The notes under the pieces: model-generated
Told to the model about the DNA's origin: nothing
Database searches by the model: none
What the model saw: the letters and a program-made list of their open reading frames with translations, nothing else
Shown here: in pieces, positions 23,401 through 32,124 of the stretch
How the letters are laid out: every line of letters starts with the position of its first letter
Position numbering within the stretch: position 1 is the first letter of the stretch
NCBI GenBank assembly: GCA_021736445.1
Contig: JAIPGA010000010.1
Coordinates: forward strand, 1 to 47,809
Reading direction: 5' to 3'
DNA: 47,809 nucleotides
Origin: Synergistales bacterium
GTDB lineage: Bacteria; Synergistota; Synergistia; Synergistales; Aminiphilaceae
Position numbers and translations under genes: made by a program

Positions 23401-24399
23401 ATGACACAGGAGAGCCTACTCACCATCCGGGGTTTGAAAACGCAGTTTTTCACGCGAAAGGGTGTGGTCCCTGCGGTCGACGGGCTGGACCTTGATGTGG
23501 AACGGGGGAGGATCACCGGCATTGTCGGCGAATCGGGGTGCGGCAAGAGCGTCACGGCGCTCTCGATCCTCGGCCTCATTCCCGGACCCGCCGGCCGGAT
23601 TGTGGAGGGGCGGATGCTCTTCGAGGGCGAAGATCTGGTGCGGAAAAGCTATGCTCAGATGTCGGCGATACGGGGCAGGGATATCTCCATGATCTTCCAG
23701 GAACCCATGACGGCATTGAACCCTGTCTACCGGGTGGGGCGCCAGGTGGGGGAACCCTTGCGGGTCCACTCGAACCTTTCAGGGGAAGAGATCAGGGAGC
23801 GTGTGATCGAGATGCTCGATCTGGTGGGGATCCCCGATCCGGGGTCGCGGTACCATGCCTTTCCGCACCAGCTCTCCGGGGGGTTGCGGCAGCGGGTGAT
23901 GATCGCCATGGCGTTGATCTGCGACCCCAAACTGCTTATCGCCGACGAGCCCACCACGGCACTGGATGTGACGATACAGGCCCAGATCCTGGAGCTGATG
24001 AAACGTCTCATGAGGCGTCTGGATACCTCCATCATCCTGATTACCCATGATCTGGGTGTCGTCGCCGAGGTCTGCGACGAGGTCCATGTGATGTACGCCG
24101 GCAAGGTGGTGGAATGCGGGGATGTCTACGATATCTTCGATGCCCCCGCCCATCCCTATACCCGGGGGCTGATCCAGTCCATACCCGGGGTGCGCGAAAC
24201 CAGGGCGGGAGGCCGTCTCTACAACATCGAGGGAATGGTGCCGCCGCTCCTGAACCTTCCGTCGGGCTGCCGTTTCGCCCCGCGCTGCGACCGGGCCGGG
24301 CCGCAGTGCCGTCGGTCGGTGCCGGAGCTCCTTCCGGTGGGGGACGGCCATCTCGTTCGCTGCTGGAAGGCCGGAGAGGGGAGGAGGTGTGCGGGATGA
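23401..24399 (+). CDS. Peptide ABC transporter ATP-binding protein, DppD type
   Basis: A 332-residue ATPase with Walker A GESGCGKS near residue 45, signature [15 protein letters not shown] near 160, Walker [13 protein letters not shown] near 180 and a His switch (ILITHDLG). The C-terminal oligopeptide/dipeptide domain contains a Cys-rich segment ([14 protein letters not shown]) of the kind that binds an Fe-S cluster in some Dpp/Opp ATPases. The ATG at 23401 follows AGGGGA by 7 nt, better than the GTG at 23395. Its stop overlaps the next start in ATGA. Confidence 0.94.
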   Translation: MTQESLLTIRGLKTQFFTRKGVVPAVDGLDLDVERGRITGIVGESGCGKSVTALSILGLIPGPAGRIVEGRMLFEGEDLVRKSYAQMSAIRGRDISMIFQEPMTALNPVYRVGRQVGEPLRVHSNLSGEEIRERVIEMLDLVGIPDPGSRYHAFPHQLSGGLRQRVMIAMALICDPKLLIADEPTTALDVTIQAQILELMKRLMRRLDTSIILITHDLGVVAEVCDEVHVMYAGKVVECGDVYDIFDAPAHPYTRGLIQSIPGVRETRAGGRLYNIEGMVPPLLNLPSGCRFAPRCDRAGPQCRRSVPELLPVGDGHLVRCWKAGEGRRCAG

Positions 24400-25370
24400 G
24401 TCCCGCTCTGCTGGAGACCAGAGGATTGAAGAAGTACTTCCCCCTCTCCTCGGGACTGCTGGGGAAGAAGAAACGTGCGGTCCGTGCGGTGGACGACGTG
24501 GACCTCGCCATTATGGAGCGTGAGACCTTTGCCCTGGTCGGCGAGTCGGGATGCGGGAAGACGACCCTGGGCCGGCTCCTCCTCCGGCTGATCGAGCCGA
24601 CAGAGGGTGAGGTGCGCTTCGGGGGAACCGACATCTTCTCCCTCCCGCCCGGGGAGATGCGGGCTCTGCGGCGGGAGATGCAGATTATCTTCCAGGATCC
24701 CTATGCCTCCCTCGATCCCAGGATGCGGGTGCGGGATATCCTTGCGGAACCGCTGCGGACCCACCGGGATGTGGTTCCCTCCGGGAAGCGGGACGCCAGG
24801 GTCCGGGAACTCCTCGATGTGGTCGGTCTGCGGGAGGATGCCCTCGCCAAGCATCCCCACCAGTTCAGCGGCGGCCAGCGTCAGCGGATCGGCATCGCCA
24901 GGGCATTGATGCTGCAGCCCCGCTTTGTGGTCTGTGACGAGGCGGTGTCGGCGCTGGATGTCTCGATCCAGGCGCAGATCCTCAATCTGTTGCAGGATCT
25001 GCAGGAGCGGTTTTCCCTGACGCTGCTCTTTATCACCCACGATCTCAGTGTTGTGCGCTATCTGGCGGACCGTGTGGGCGTAATGTTTTTGGGGCGCTGT
25101 GTGGAGATGGGCAGAACCTCGGAGATCTTCGCTTCGCCGCTGCACCCCTACACGCGCTTTCTGCTCTCCGCCGTTCCCCTGCCCGATCCGCACCAGCGGG
25201 ACCGGGAGAGGATGCTCCTGAAAGGTGATATCCCCAGCCCCATCGATCTCCCCCCGGGCTGCCGTTTCCACACGCGATGTCCCTTTGCGCGGAAGATCTG
25301 CAAGGAAGAGGATCCACCGACACAGTGGCGGGAAGGGCGGAGCTACGCCTGCCATTTTCCCCTGCGGTAG
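24396..25370 (+). CDS. Peptide ABC transporter ATP-binding protein, DppF type
   Basis: A 324-residue second ATPase with Walker [10 protein letters not shown], signature [15 protein letters not shown], Walker [13 protein letters not shown] and the C-terminal [14 protein letters not shown] Cys motif seen in DppF/OppF. It starts at the ATG overlapping the previous stop, preceded by GAGGAGG. It forms the heterodimeric motor with the preceding gene product. LD-carboxypeptidase follows after 37 nt and is likely on the same transcript. Confidence 0.94.
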   Translation: MSPALLETRGLKKYFPLSSGLLGKKKRAVRAVDDVDLAIMERETFALVGESGCGKTTLGRLLLRLIEPTEGEVRFGGTDIFSLPPGEMRALRREMQIIFQDPYASLDPRMRVRDILAEPLRTHRDVVPSGKRDARVRELLDVVGLREDALAKHPHQFSGGQRQRIGIARALMLQPRFVVCDEAVSALDVSIQAQILNLLQDLQERFSLTLLFITHDLSVVRYLADRVGVMFLGRCVEMGRTSEIFASPLHPYTRFLLSAVPLPDPHQRDRERMLLKGDIPSPIDLPPGCRFHTRCPFARKICKEEDPPTQWREGRSYACHFPLR

Positions 25371-25407
25371 CCGGTGGTGCGAATACAAAGAAAGGATGAG
25401 GCAAAGC

Positions 25408-26364
25408 ATGCGACGGGTACCTGCTCTGCGCCCGGGCGATACGGTGGGGCTGGTCTCCCCCTCCAGTCCATCCTCCAGACGGTCTGTCGACACGGCTGTG
25501 CAGGCGGTGCGGGAGCTGGGGTTTCAGGTCAAGGTGGGACCCAGCTGTTACGCCGCACTGGGGTATATGGCAGGTGAGGATTCCCTCCGGGCCCGGGATG
25601 TGAACGAGATGTTCGCCGATCCCGGGGTCCGCGGTATCCTCTGCCTCCGCGGCGGCGACGGGGCGACGCGCCTCCCTCCTCTGATCGATCTCGAGGCGAT
25701 CGCACGCACCCCCAAGGTGTTTCTCGGGTACAGCGACATCACCATTCTCCACCAGATGTTCAACTGCTACGGCGGGTTCTGCACCTTCCACGGCCCCATG
25801 CCTGCCACAGAGTTCTCGAAACCCACCTTCCCCGGCTATGTGCGGGACCATCTTCTGCAGGCGCTCTGCCGGGAGGAACCCCTGGGACGGATCGAACCCT
25901 ATGAAGGGGCCGCCCCCATGGAGACCCTGGTGCCGGGCGCCGCCGAGGGGGAACTGGTGGGCGGGAACCTGGCTCTGGTCTGTGCACTTCTGGGAACCCC
26001 CTGGGAGATCGACACCAGGGGACGTATCCTGGTTCTGGAGGATGTGGACGAACCGCCCTACCGTATCGACCGGATGCTGACGCAGCTGCGTCTTGCCGGG
26101 AAACTGCAGGACGCCGCCGGTATCGTGCTGGGACAGTTCAACCATATCAAGCCCAAGAATCCGTCGCGGACCCTGAGCCTTGCCGAGATCTTCGAGGCGG
26201 TCGTCGCCCCGGTCGGCACGCCCTGTCTGACCGGCGGCTGTTTCGGCCACGGCGAGAAGAAGGTCACCCTGCCGCTCGGGGCGAGGGCCGCCCTTGATGG
26301 TGCCGCGGCGGAGCTGACGCTTCTGGAGTCCGGGGTCCTGGGAGATGTTGATGGCTCTTCTTGA
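25408..26364 (+). CDS. LD-carboxypeptidase, family S66
   Basis: A 318-residue serine peptidase of the MccF/LdcA family, which in bacteria removes the terminal D-Ala from muropeptide tetrapeptides at the bond to meso-diaminopimelate. The catalytic Ser lies in FLGYSDITIL; Glu and His are in the C-terminal half (LVLEDVDEPPY; GCFGHGEKKVTLPLG). No signal peptide, so it should work on imported peptides in the cytoplasm, as LdcA does in recycling. The ATG at 25408 has GAGG 6 nt upstream; an ATG at 25396 abuts its site. The last bases overlap the -35 element of the ddh promoter. Some S66 members act on other substrates (for example microcin C), so the muropeptide role is inferred from context. Confidence 0.9.
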   Translation: MRRVPALRPGDTVGLVSPSSPSSRRSVDTAVQAVRELGFQVKVGPSCYAALGYMAGEDSLRARDVNEMFADPGVRGILCLRGGDGATRLPPLIDLEAIARTPKVFLGYSDITILHQMFNCYGGFCTFHGPMPATEFSKPTFPGYVRDHLLQALCREEPLGRIEPYEGAAPMETLVPGAAEGELVGGNLALVCALLGTPWEIDTRGRILVLEDVDEPPYRIDRMLTQLRLAGKLQDAAGIVLGQFNHIKPKNPSRTLSLAEIFEAVVAPVGTPCLTGGCFGHGEKKVTLPLGARAALDGAAAELTLLESGVLGDVDGSS

Positions 26365-26389
26365 CGGAGCGGGGGCAAACCCCTATAGT
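26361..26389 (+). promoter_or_regulatory. Promoter of the ddh operon
   Basis: TTGACG (26361-26366), a 17-nt spacer and TATAGT (26384-26389) put the start near 26396, at the edge of the operator at 26397-26411. The -35 element overlaps the end of the LD-carboxypeptidase gene. Confidence 0.75.
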
Positions 26390-26396
26390 CTCCTTG

Positions 26397-26411
26397 CTCA
26401 TTATTGATGAG
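26397..26411. promoter_or_regulatory. Shared operator candidate, ddh copy
   Basis: CTCATTATTGATGAG, same CTCAT-N5-ATGAG form as in the nhaC promoter and with the same following TGGT, sits right at the predicted transcription start, a position suited to repression. Confidence 0.7.
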
Positions 26412-26441
26412 TGGTGAGCACGCGAAAAGGAGCTGTCACGA

Positions 26442-27347
26442 TTGGAAACGATTCGGATTGCAGTGGTCGGATACGGCAATGTGGCGAAGGAAGCGGTCAA
26501 TGCGGTGGAGACGGCTCGGGACATGGAGCTTGCGGGGATTGTGATCCGCAACCCCGATAAGGTGGCCCCGGTTGAGCGCGAAAGCGGCGCGCAGGTGGTG
26601 CTCGATGTGTCGGAACTGGGAAGGGTGGATGCGGCGGTGCTGGCCGTGGCGAGCCGGGCCGTTCCCGTCGTGGCGCCGGTCTACCTCGAACAGGGGATCG
26701 CCACGGTGGACAGCTACGATATCCACGGAGATCCCATGCTGGAGCTGCGCCGGCAGCTCGGCGCGAGCGCCCGGAACGGGAAGACCGCCGCCGTGATCGG
26801 GGCGGGGTGGGATCCCGGGAGCGACTCGCTGGTCCGCGGGCTCTTCGAACTCCTCGCCCCCCGGGGGATCACCTGCACGGATTTCGGACCCGGCGTGAGC
26901 ATGGGGCATACCGTGGCCGTCAAGCAGATTCCCGGCGTAGCCGATGCCGTTTCGCTGACGTTGCCCGCCGGACAGGGGAGGCACCGCCGGAGGGTCTACG
27001 TGGAGGTGGCCGCAGGATACGACATCGAAGGGATCCGGAGCACCATCGGCGAGGATCCCTACTTCTGCGGCGACGACACCTGCGTGGAAGAGGTTGAGGA
27101 TGTGAACCAGCTCATCGATCTCGGCCACGGTGTCCATATGGAGCGCAAGGGCGTGGCCGGCTGCTCCCACAACCAGCGGATGACGCTGGAGATGACCGTG
27201 ATGAATCCCGGTGCGACGGCCCAGATGATGGTCTCCGCCGCCCGCGGGGCCGTCCGGCAGAGCCCCGGGGGCTACACGATGCTGGAGATCCCTGTGGCCG
27301 ATTGTCTCCCCGGTGACAGAGAGGGCACGCTGAAACGGCTCGTCTAA
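26442..27347 (+). CDS. ddh: meso-Diaminopimelate D-dehydrogenase
   Basis: A 301-residue NADP-linked dehydrogenase that interconverts meso-diaminopimelate and L-2-amino-6-oxopimelate plus ammonia. The Rossmann motif is at the N-terminus (AVVGYGNVAKEAV). Family-specific stretches are clear: ATVDSYDIHGDP near residue 87, GAGWDPGSDSL near 120, FGPGVSMGHTVAVKQIPGV near 148, and a C-terminal TMLEIPVADCLPGD. It starts with TTG, 9 nt after AAAAGGAG. It is slightly shorter than the Corynebacterium enzyme (about 320). Its own promoter carries the operator shared with nhaC-dapF and the dipeptidase operon, and LD-carboxypeptidase is directly upstream. That argues for a catabolic direction, yielding NADPH and ammonia, although the enzyme is reversible and elsewhere serves lysine synthesis. 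Confidence 0.92.
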   Translation: METIRIAVVGYGNVAKEAVNAVETARDMELAGIVIRNPDKVAPVERESGAQVVLDVSELGRVDAAVLAVASRAVPVVAPVYLEQGIATVDSYDIHGDPMLELRRQLGASARNGKTAAVIGAGWDPGSDSLVRGLFELLAPRGITCTDFGPGVSMGHTVAVKQIPGVADAVSLTLPAGQGRHRRRVYVEVAAGYDIEGIRSTIGEDPYFCGDDTCVEEVEDVNQLIDLGHGVHMERKGVAGCSHNQRMTLEMTVMNPGATAQMMVSAARGAVRQSPGGYTMLEIPVADCLPGDREGTLKRLV

Positions 27348-27379
27348 CCGGTGGCGCAGGTCAGGAAAGGATGACGTCT

Positions 27380-29089
27380 ATGACTGCAGCACAGGCACTA
27401 CTGGAGATGCTCCGTGCCTATCATGTCGAGTATGTCTTTGGGCTACCGGGGGAGACGACGCTGGGCCTCTACGATGCCTGGAAGCGCTTTGACGGGATCA
27501 CCCACGTGATGGCCCGGGACGAACGGAACGCCGTCTTCATGGCCGACGGCTACGCCAGGGTTTCCGGGCGGCCCGGCGTCTGCGAGGGGCCGAGCGTGGG
27601 GGCCACCCACATGATCCCGGGGGTGGTGGAGGCGGCGAAATCCTTTATCCCCCTTGTGGTGATGACCTCCGACATCCCCCTGCACATGGAAAAACACAAT
27701 ATGCTCACCGGCTTCGACCAGACCGGCCTCTTTGCCGGGGTGGCCAAGGAGAGCCTCACCGCCACCCGGGGGGAGGAGATCCCCTATCTGGTGCAGCGGG
27801 CCTTCCGTGTCGCCACAGGCGGATCGCCGGGACCGGTGCATCTCCGACTGCCCATGGATGTGCTGGCGGAGGAGATCCACCGTCTGCTTCCACCGGCGCA
27901 GGAACGATTCGCCTTCTGTCCGGGAACGCGTCCGGTGGCGGACCCCGACTCCGTGCAGCAGGCGGCCCGTGCGCTGGCGGACTGTGACAGCGGGGTCATG
28001 GTCTGCGGGCAGGGGGTGCTGACCTCGCGGGCCTGGGAGGAGGTGGCGGAAACCGCCGAGCGCTTTGGCCTGGCTGTGGCGACCACCATCAACGGCAAGG
28101 GGAGCATCGCCGAGACCCACCCGCTCTCCGTCGGGGTGATCGGTTCCCGGGGGAGCACGGCCTATTCCAACCGCTTTCTTGAAGAGGCGGATCTCGTGGT
28201 CTTTGTGGGCAGCAGCACCGATTCCGTGGGTACCGATGGAGGCAGGCTCCCGCCGGAAGGAGCCGGAACGCGCTTCGTTCATCTCAATCCGGACGAAGGG
28301 GAGCTGGGCAACAGCTGTTCCGACGCCCTGCTTCTGCAGGGCGATGCGCAGAGCACCCTGCGGGCACTCCTGGTATCGGCGGAAGACCAGCGACTGACCC
28401 CGCGTTGCGATATGCGCTCGGGCGTCGCGCGACGGCCGAGCCCGGAGAGCTGTGCCGGAGCGGAACAGTCGGCCCGGGGATATATGGATCCCCGCCCGGC
28501 GGTGGGGCTGCTGACGGAAGCCATGCCGGAGGACGCCGTGATTGTCGCCGATCCCGGGATGAGCGCTGTCTATCCTGCGGCCTTCTACCGGATTCCCCGC
28601 CCCGGTCGGTACTTTGTCTGCAACTACGCCATGGGTGCCCTCGGCTATGGTTTCCCCGCGGCACTGGGGGTTTCCTACGCCATTCCGGAGGATCGCATGG
28701 TGCTCAACTTCACCGGCGACGGCAGCTTCGGCTTTACCGCCGGAGAGCTCGAGACACTGGCCCGTCTGGGGCGGAACGTCAAGGTAGTGCTGTTCAACAA
28801 CGAGAGCTACGGCTGGATCCGGGCTACCAACCGCTTCAGCTTCGGGGGACCCCACTTCGCCACCGATTTCCAGGGCGTGGACTATGTGGGGCTGGCCGAG
28901 AGCTGCCGGATACCGGCGTTCCGTGCGGCCTCTATCCCGGAGCTGCGGAGGGTGGTCTCCGCCTTCTATGATGTACAGGGTCCCGCTTTGCTCGAGCTGG
29001 TGGTTCCGCCGGAGGACCGCTGCGTGCCGCCGGTTCCGGACTGGGCCGCCAAGGCTGCAGAGCTGGGGATGGAGTGTCCCTACTGGTGA
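27380..29089 (+). CDS. Thiamine-diphosphate-dependent enzyme, acetolactate synthase-like
   Basis: A 569-residue protein with the three-domain layout of acetolactate synthase and 2-oxoacid decarboxylases. The ThDP-activating Glu is in VFGLPGETTLG near residue 26, and the cofactor motif GDGSFGFTAGELETLARLG followed by NNESYGW is near residue 450. The substrate is unknown. It is unlikely to be biosynthetic acetolactate synthase: no small subunit gene is adjacent and it lies 32 nt after ddh. The ddh product is a 2-oxo-acid, so decarboxylation or carboligation of L-2-amino-6-oxopimelate is a natural guess. The ATG at 27380 has AGGAAAGG 9 nt upstream, better than the ATG at 27371, which abuts it. 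Confidence 0.85.
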   Translation: MTAAQALLEMLRAYHVEYVFGLPGETTLGLYDAWKRFDGITHVMARDERNAVFMADGYARVSGRPGVCEGPSVGATHMIPGVVEAAKSFIPLVVMTSDIPLHMEKHNMLTGFDQTGLFAGVAKESLTATRGEEIPYLVQRAFRVATGGSPGPVHLRLPMDVLAEEIHRLLPPAQERFAFCPGTRPVADPDSVQQAARALADCDSGVMVCGQGVLTSRAWEEVAETAERFGLAVATTINGKGSIAETHPLSVGVIGSRGSTAYSNRFLEEADLVVFVGSSTDSVGTDGGRLPPEGAGTRFVHLNPDEGELGNSCSDALLLQGDAQSTLRALLVSAEDQRLTPRCDMRSGVARRPSPESCAGAEQSARGYMDPRPAVGLLTEAMPEDAVIVADPGMSAVYPAAFYRIPRPGRYFVCNYAMGALGYGFPAALGVSYAIPEDRMVLNFTGDGSFGFTAGELETLARLGRNVKVVLFNNESYGWIRATNRFSFGGPHFATDFQGVDYVGLAESCRIPAFRAASIPELRRVVSAFYDVQGPALLELVVPPEDRCVPPVPDWAAKAAELGMECPYW

Positions 29090-29175
29090 AGCGAGTGCCT
29101 CCGCAGCAGCCGAAGCCGACGGGATTTCTGGTAGGATATGGAGCGGATCCCGGAGATCATGGAGGCGGCGCAGCT

Positions 29176-29928
29176 ATGAACGAACAGTCTACGCAGAACG
29201 AAACCCTCATTCTGGCGCTTCAGGCGCTGGGGCACGCCACCGAGCCCCTCGGTGCCGGTTCGCTGGCCCGTGCGCTGCGGGACATGGGTTCGCCCGTCAG
29301 CATGGCCACCGCCGGCCGGATTCTCTGGGAGCTCGACGAGAAGGGATACGTGGAGAAGGTGAGCAACAAGGGGCGTGTGCTTTCCACCGAGGGACAGGCC
29401 TACCTTGAGGAGGTAGAGGCCCGGGGGAAGAACAACATGCTGGCCCAGGCGCTTCTCGACGAGCTCCATCTGCGAACGCCCGGGGATCTGCTGGATATCC
29501 TTGTCGCCAGAAGGGCCATCGAACGGGAGACCGCCCGCCTTGCGGCCGTCAATGCCTCCGAGGAGGATCTGGCGGAGATCAGGGCCTTCGCCGAGATCCT
29601 CGACGGCGGGGAGGAGCAGGGACGCAGTATCTCCGTGATGGACCGCATGTTCCACGAGGCCATCGCCCAGGCGGGGAAGAACAGCGTTCTGATCGCCACG
29701 CTCAAGCTCGTGCGGCAGGACGTGCATGTCCAGCATGCCTTCGCCTTTATCCGCCGCCAGGAAGGACGCCATCTCGGCGGCGACCACATGCCTGTCTACG
29801 AGGCCGTCGCCGGAAGGGATCCCGATGCGGCCGAACGCGCCATGTTGCGGCATATCGACAATATCGTCCGCGACGTGGAGCACTACTGTCGGGAGGAGGA
29901 TCTCGCCGGGGATTCTTCTGAGCGGTAG
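29176..29928 (+). CDS. Winged-helix regulator with FCD ligand-binding domain
   Basis: A 250-residue regulator. Residues about 10-75 resemble the winged helix of NrpR/ribonuclease-R-like regulators (EPLGAGSLARALRDMGSPVS, then ATAGRILWELDEKGYV) rather than a standard GntR helix. Residues about 85-235 form an FCD domain with intact metal-ligand pattern (MDRMFHEAIAQAG, GGDHMPVYEAV, MLRHIDNIV). The start at 29176 has GGAGG 10 nt upstream; the longer frame from 29074 overlaps the previous gene. Last of the ddh transcript, it is the obvious candidate for binding the three CTCAT-N5-ATGAG operators and sensing a small acid such as diaminopimelate. A terminator follows. Confidence 0.85.
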   Translation: MNEQSTQNETLILALQALGHATEPLGAGSLARALRDMGSPVSMATAGRILWELDEKGYVEKVSNKGRVLSTEGQAYLEEVEARGKNNMLAQALLDELHLRTPGDLLDILVARRAIERETARLAAVNASEEDLAEIRAFAEILDGGEEQGRSISVMDRMFHEAIAQAGKNSVLIATLKLVRQDVHVQHAFAFIRRQEGRHLGGDHMPVYEAVAGRDPDAAERAMLRHIDNIVRDVEHYCREEDLAGDSSER

Positions 29929-29959
29929 CGCGCCATGAGGCGTTGCGGCATGCCGATGC

Positions 29960-29990
29960 AGGAAGCCGGGGCCTCGGGCCCCGGCTTCCT
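29960..29990 (+). terminator. Terminator after the ddh operon
   Basis: AGGAAGCCGGGGCC (29960-29973) pairs perfectly with 29977-29990 around a 3-nt TCG loop (14 bp). Only a weak T tract follows (caattat). It sits between convergent genes and may act for both. Confidence 0.7.
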
Positions 29991-30036
29991 CAATTATCGC
30001 CACTTCCGCTGTGTTCGACCAGCAGTTTTGCTTCCG

Positions 30037-30216
30037 TCAGTGTCGTTGGGAGATCATCTGTACGATGAGTGTGTTGGCCCAGGAGAAATCCCCTCTGGAA
30101 AGGCTGATGACGATATAGGAAAGCAGGATGGCTCCCGCGCAGACAGCCAGAGCGATCAATGCCTGACGGACCTTCGACGGGTGATGCCAGACATACCGTT
30201 TCCCGATCCTTGCCAT
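30037..30216 (-). CDS. Small single-span membrane protein, 59 residues
   Basis: The ATG at 30216 is preceded by a good GGGGAAGGGA site, giving a basic N-terminus (MARIGKRYVWHHPSKVRQ), one hydrophobic helix (about residues 20-43) and a short polar tail. The inside-positive rule predicts N-in, C-out. No family is recognised. It is an isolated gene between two other transcripts, convergent with the regulator and divergent from the Synergist-CTERM protein. The longer frame from 30354 reads through sequence lacking a start signal. Confidence 0.6.
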   Translation of the reverse strand: MARIGKRYVWHHPSKVRQALIALAVCAGAILLSYIVISLSRGDFSWANTLIVQMISQRH

Positions 30217-30386
30217 GTCCCTTCCCCCTTTCCGAACGGCGTTGCGATATCTCACAGCGTTGTCGAGAAAGCGTTCCGCCGTCAAATCAATCATACAGCA
30301 TACTTGTGCCCGCATCAAAGCTGGGCTACTCTTGTGGGGAAGTCGCGCGTACACCTATCTCGTGCGAGAAAGAGGGGGCTGCCGGT

Positions 30387-32099
30387 ATGAAATGGAAGGC
30401 GTTGCGAGACGCTGCATGCGTCATGGCTGTCATCGGAGGGATATTCCTGTGTGGGGGTGCGGCGCCGGCGTCACAGCCGCCCTATCCACTGGAGGTGGAA
30501 AGCGACATCTTTGTCGAGAGCACCGCTCTCTCGGGCGGATTCGGTCAGTCCGACAGGCTGGAGATTACCTTTTCGCAGAATGGGGCGACCCTCGCCGTCG
30601 GCGGTGTTTCCCTGGATGTCCAGGCTCTGGACCGGCTCCTGCTCAGGACGACGAAGGCCGACGGCTCGCTGACGGCGCACTGCACCAATGCGGAACCGGC
30701 CCGCTCCGTCGATGTCTATACCGAAGGCGATGCGCTCGATGCTTCCGAGACGCGCTTTGTCTCCGGTGACCGCACCAGGGAGCTTGCCGTCAGATGGAAG
30801 GCCGGCGACAGAGCCCCCGGCCTGGGAAGCGGCCGGATTGTCATCTCCGGCGATCAGGCGGTGACGACGGTGCCCCTGCAGCTGGCCTTTCTGGAGGATC
30901 CCGACGTCTTTCAGCTGGAATACGCTTCCGGTACGGTATCGGCCGATCCGCAGGCCTACCGGTCGCTCTTTGTGGATCCCCGGAGCACCACCATTGACCT
31001 CAGTGTGATGGCCCGCGCCGACGATGTGCTCTGGTTCCGGCTCTTCAACTGGGGGACCAATGTGGTGGAAGCCGGGGGGAGCGGGCTGACCGACAGTGGC
31101 GTGGTGGTCCGGTCCGGCGATACGGCCGCATCGGTGACCTATCCGGCCTACGGACAGCGCTTGCGCACCGGTCCGCTGGGCCTCTCGCCCCGGGTCACCC
31201 TGGAGGTGGAGGGGCAGGCCGGATACGATCTGGATGCGGCATACCGATGCTATGTCGATATCCTCTCCTATAGCTCCTTCTCCAGAGACATGGCGATCGC
31301 CGGAGCGAGGCTCTCCCCCCTGGAAGACCTGTCCCTGCCCGCCTCCGCGCTGGAGATGACCATCCCCGGCGAACTGGGAACGCTGACCTGCGACGAGGTG
31401 CACCCCAAGTATCTGCACGACGTTGACCATCCCTTCCGGGCGCTGGAATTCGGCATCGGGGCCGGGAATGTGGACCCCGACCGTGTTCTGACCCTGCCGG
31501 TGCTGGTCTCCTGGACCTTTTCCAGACGTGATGTGCTGGGGGTCTACAGCGACGACGCGGTACCCGCTTTCTTCGAGCAGGTCGCCCAGGCTTCGGATCA
31601 GCTGAAGACGCTCTTCGCCCGCGTGCGGCCGGTCAAGCAGCTCAGGATCTCCGGCGCGGCGCATGACCTGGTGGACCTTGCCGGTGATGACTGGCCCTCC
31701 TATTTCAGCGGCGCAATGGATCCCGGAAGCGGCGCCTTCACCCTGCATTTCCGTCTCATCGTCGTCGATAGCGACAGCGAATCGGTGGAAACCCTGCTCC
31801 ACAACGGGATCGGTTTTTTCGTCGTCTACGATGGAGATCGGAACGGCGTCTTCGCCGACCCCTTAGCCCTGGACTTCGCGGCTCGGGAGCAGGACGTGCC
31901 GGACCGCCCGCGGCCGACACCCTGTCTTTCCCCCACCGCGACGCCGGGGGCCACGAACACCCCCACACCCACCGGGGGAGGCGGCGATGACGATGATGAC
32001 GGCAAGGACTTCGGCTGCAGCACAGGGGGAGCACCCTTTGGGGCGTTGCTTCTGCTGCCGGTGCTCGGCGTACTTGCAGCCCTGAGACGGACCAGATAG
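30387..32099 (+). CDS. Secreted protein with Synergist-CTERM sorting signal
   Basis: A 570-residue exported protein. The signal peptide ends near residue 31 (ICGGAAPASQ-like region), and a long beta-rich body of unknown function fills about 32-510. A Thr/Pro-rich linker (TPCLSPTATPGATNTPTPTG) and an Asp run follow. The tail, DFGCSTGGAPFG then a hydrophobic helix and RRTR, matches the Synergist-CTERM signal known only from Synergistetes. Proteins with this tail are thought to be processed and anchored at the surface by an unidentified sortase-like enzyme. The body mentions no motif I recognise. AGAGGGGGCTG precedes the ATG. The Thr-rich linker is a plausible site for the glycosylation genes downstream, but that is speculation. 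Confidence 0.8.
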   Translation: MKWKALRDAACVMAVIGGIFLCGGAAPASQPPYPLEVESDIFVESTALSGGFGQSDRLEITFSQNGATLAVGGVSLDVQALDRLLLRTTKADGSLTAHCTNAEPARSVDVYTEGDALDASETRFVSGDRTRELAVRWKAGDRAPGLGSGRIVISGDQAVTTVPLQLAFLEDPDVFQLEYASGTVSADPQAYRSLFVDPRSTTIDLSVMARADDVLWFRLFNWGTNVVEAGGSGLTDSGVVVRSGDTAASVTYPAYGQRLRTGPLGLSPRVTLEVEGQAGYDLDAAYRCYVDILSYSSFSRDMAIAGARLSPLEDLSLPASALEMTIPGELGTLTCDEVHPKYLHDVDHPFRALEFGIGAGNVDPDRVLTLPVLVSWTFSRRDVLGVYSDDAVPAFFEQVAQASDQLKTLFARVRPVKQLRISGAAHDLVDLAGDDWPSYFSGAMDPGSGAFTLHFRLIVVDSDSESVETLLHNGIGFFVVYDGDRNGVFADPLALDFAAREQDVPDRPRPTPCLSPTATPGATNTPTPTGGGGDDDDDGKDFGCSTGGAPFGALLLLPVLGVLAALRRTR

Positions 32100-32124
32100 C
32101 GTGGGCGAGAGGAGGGGCACTCCC

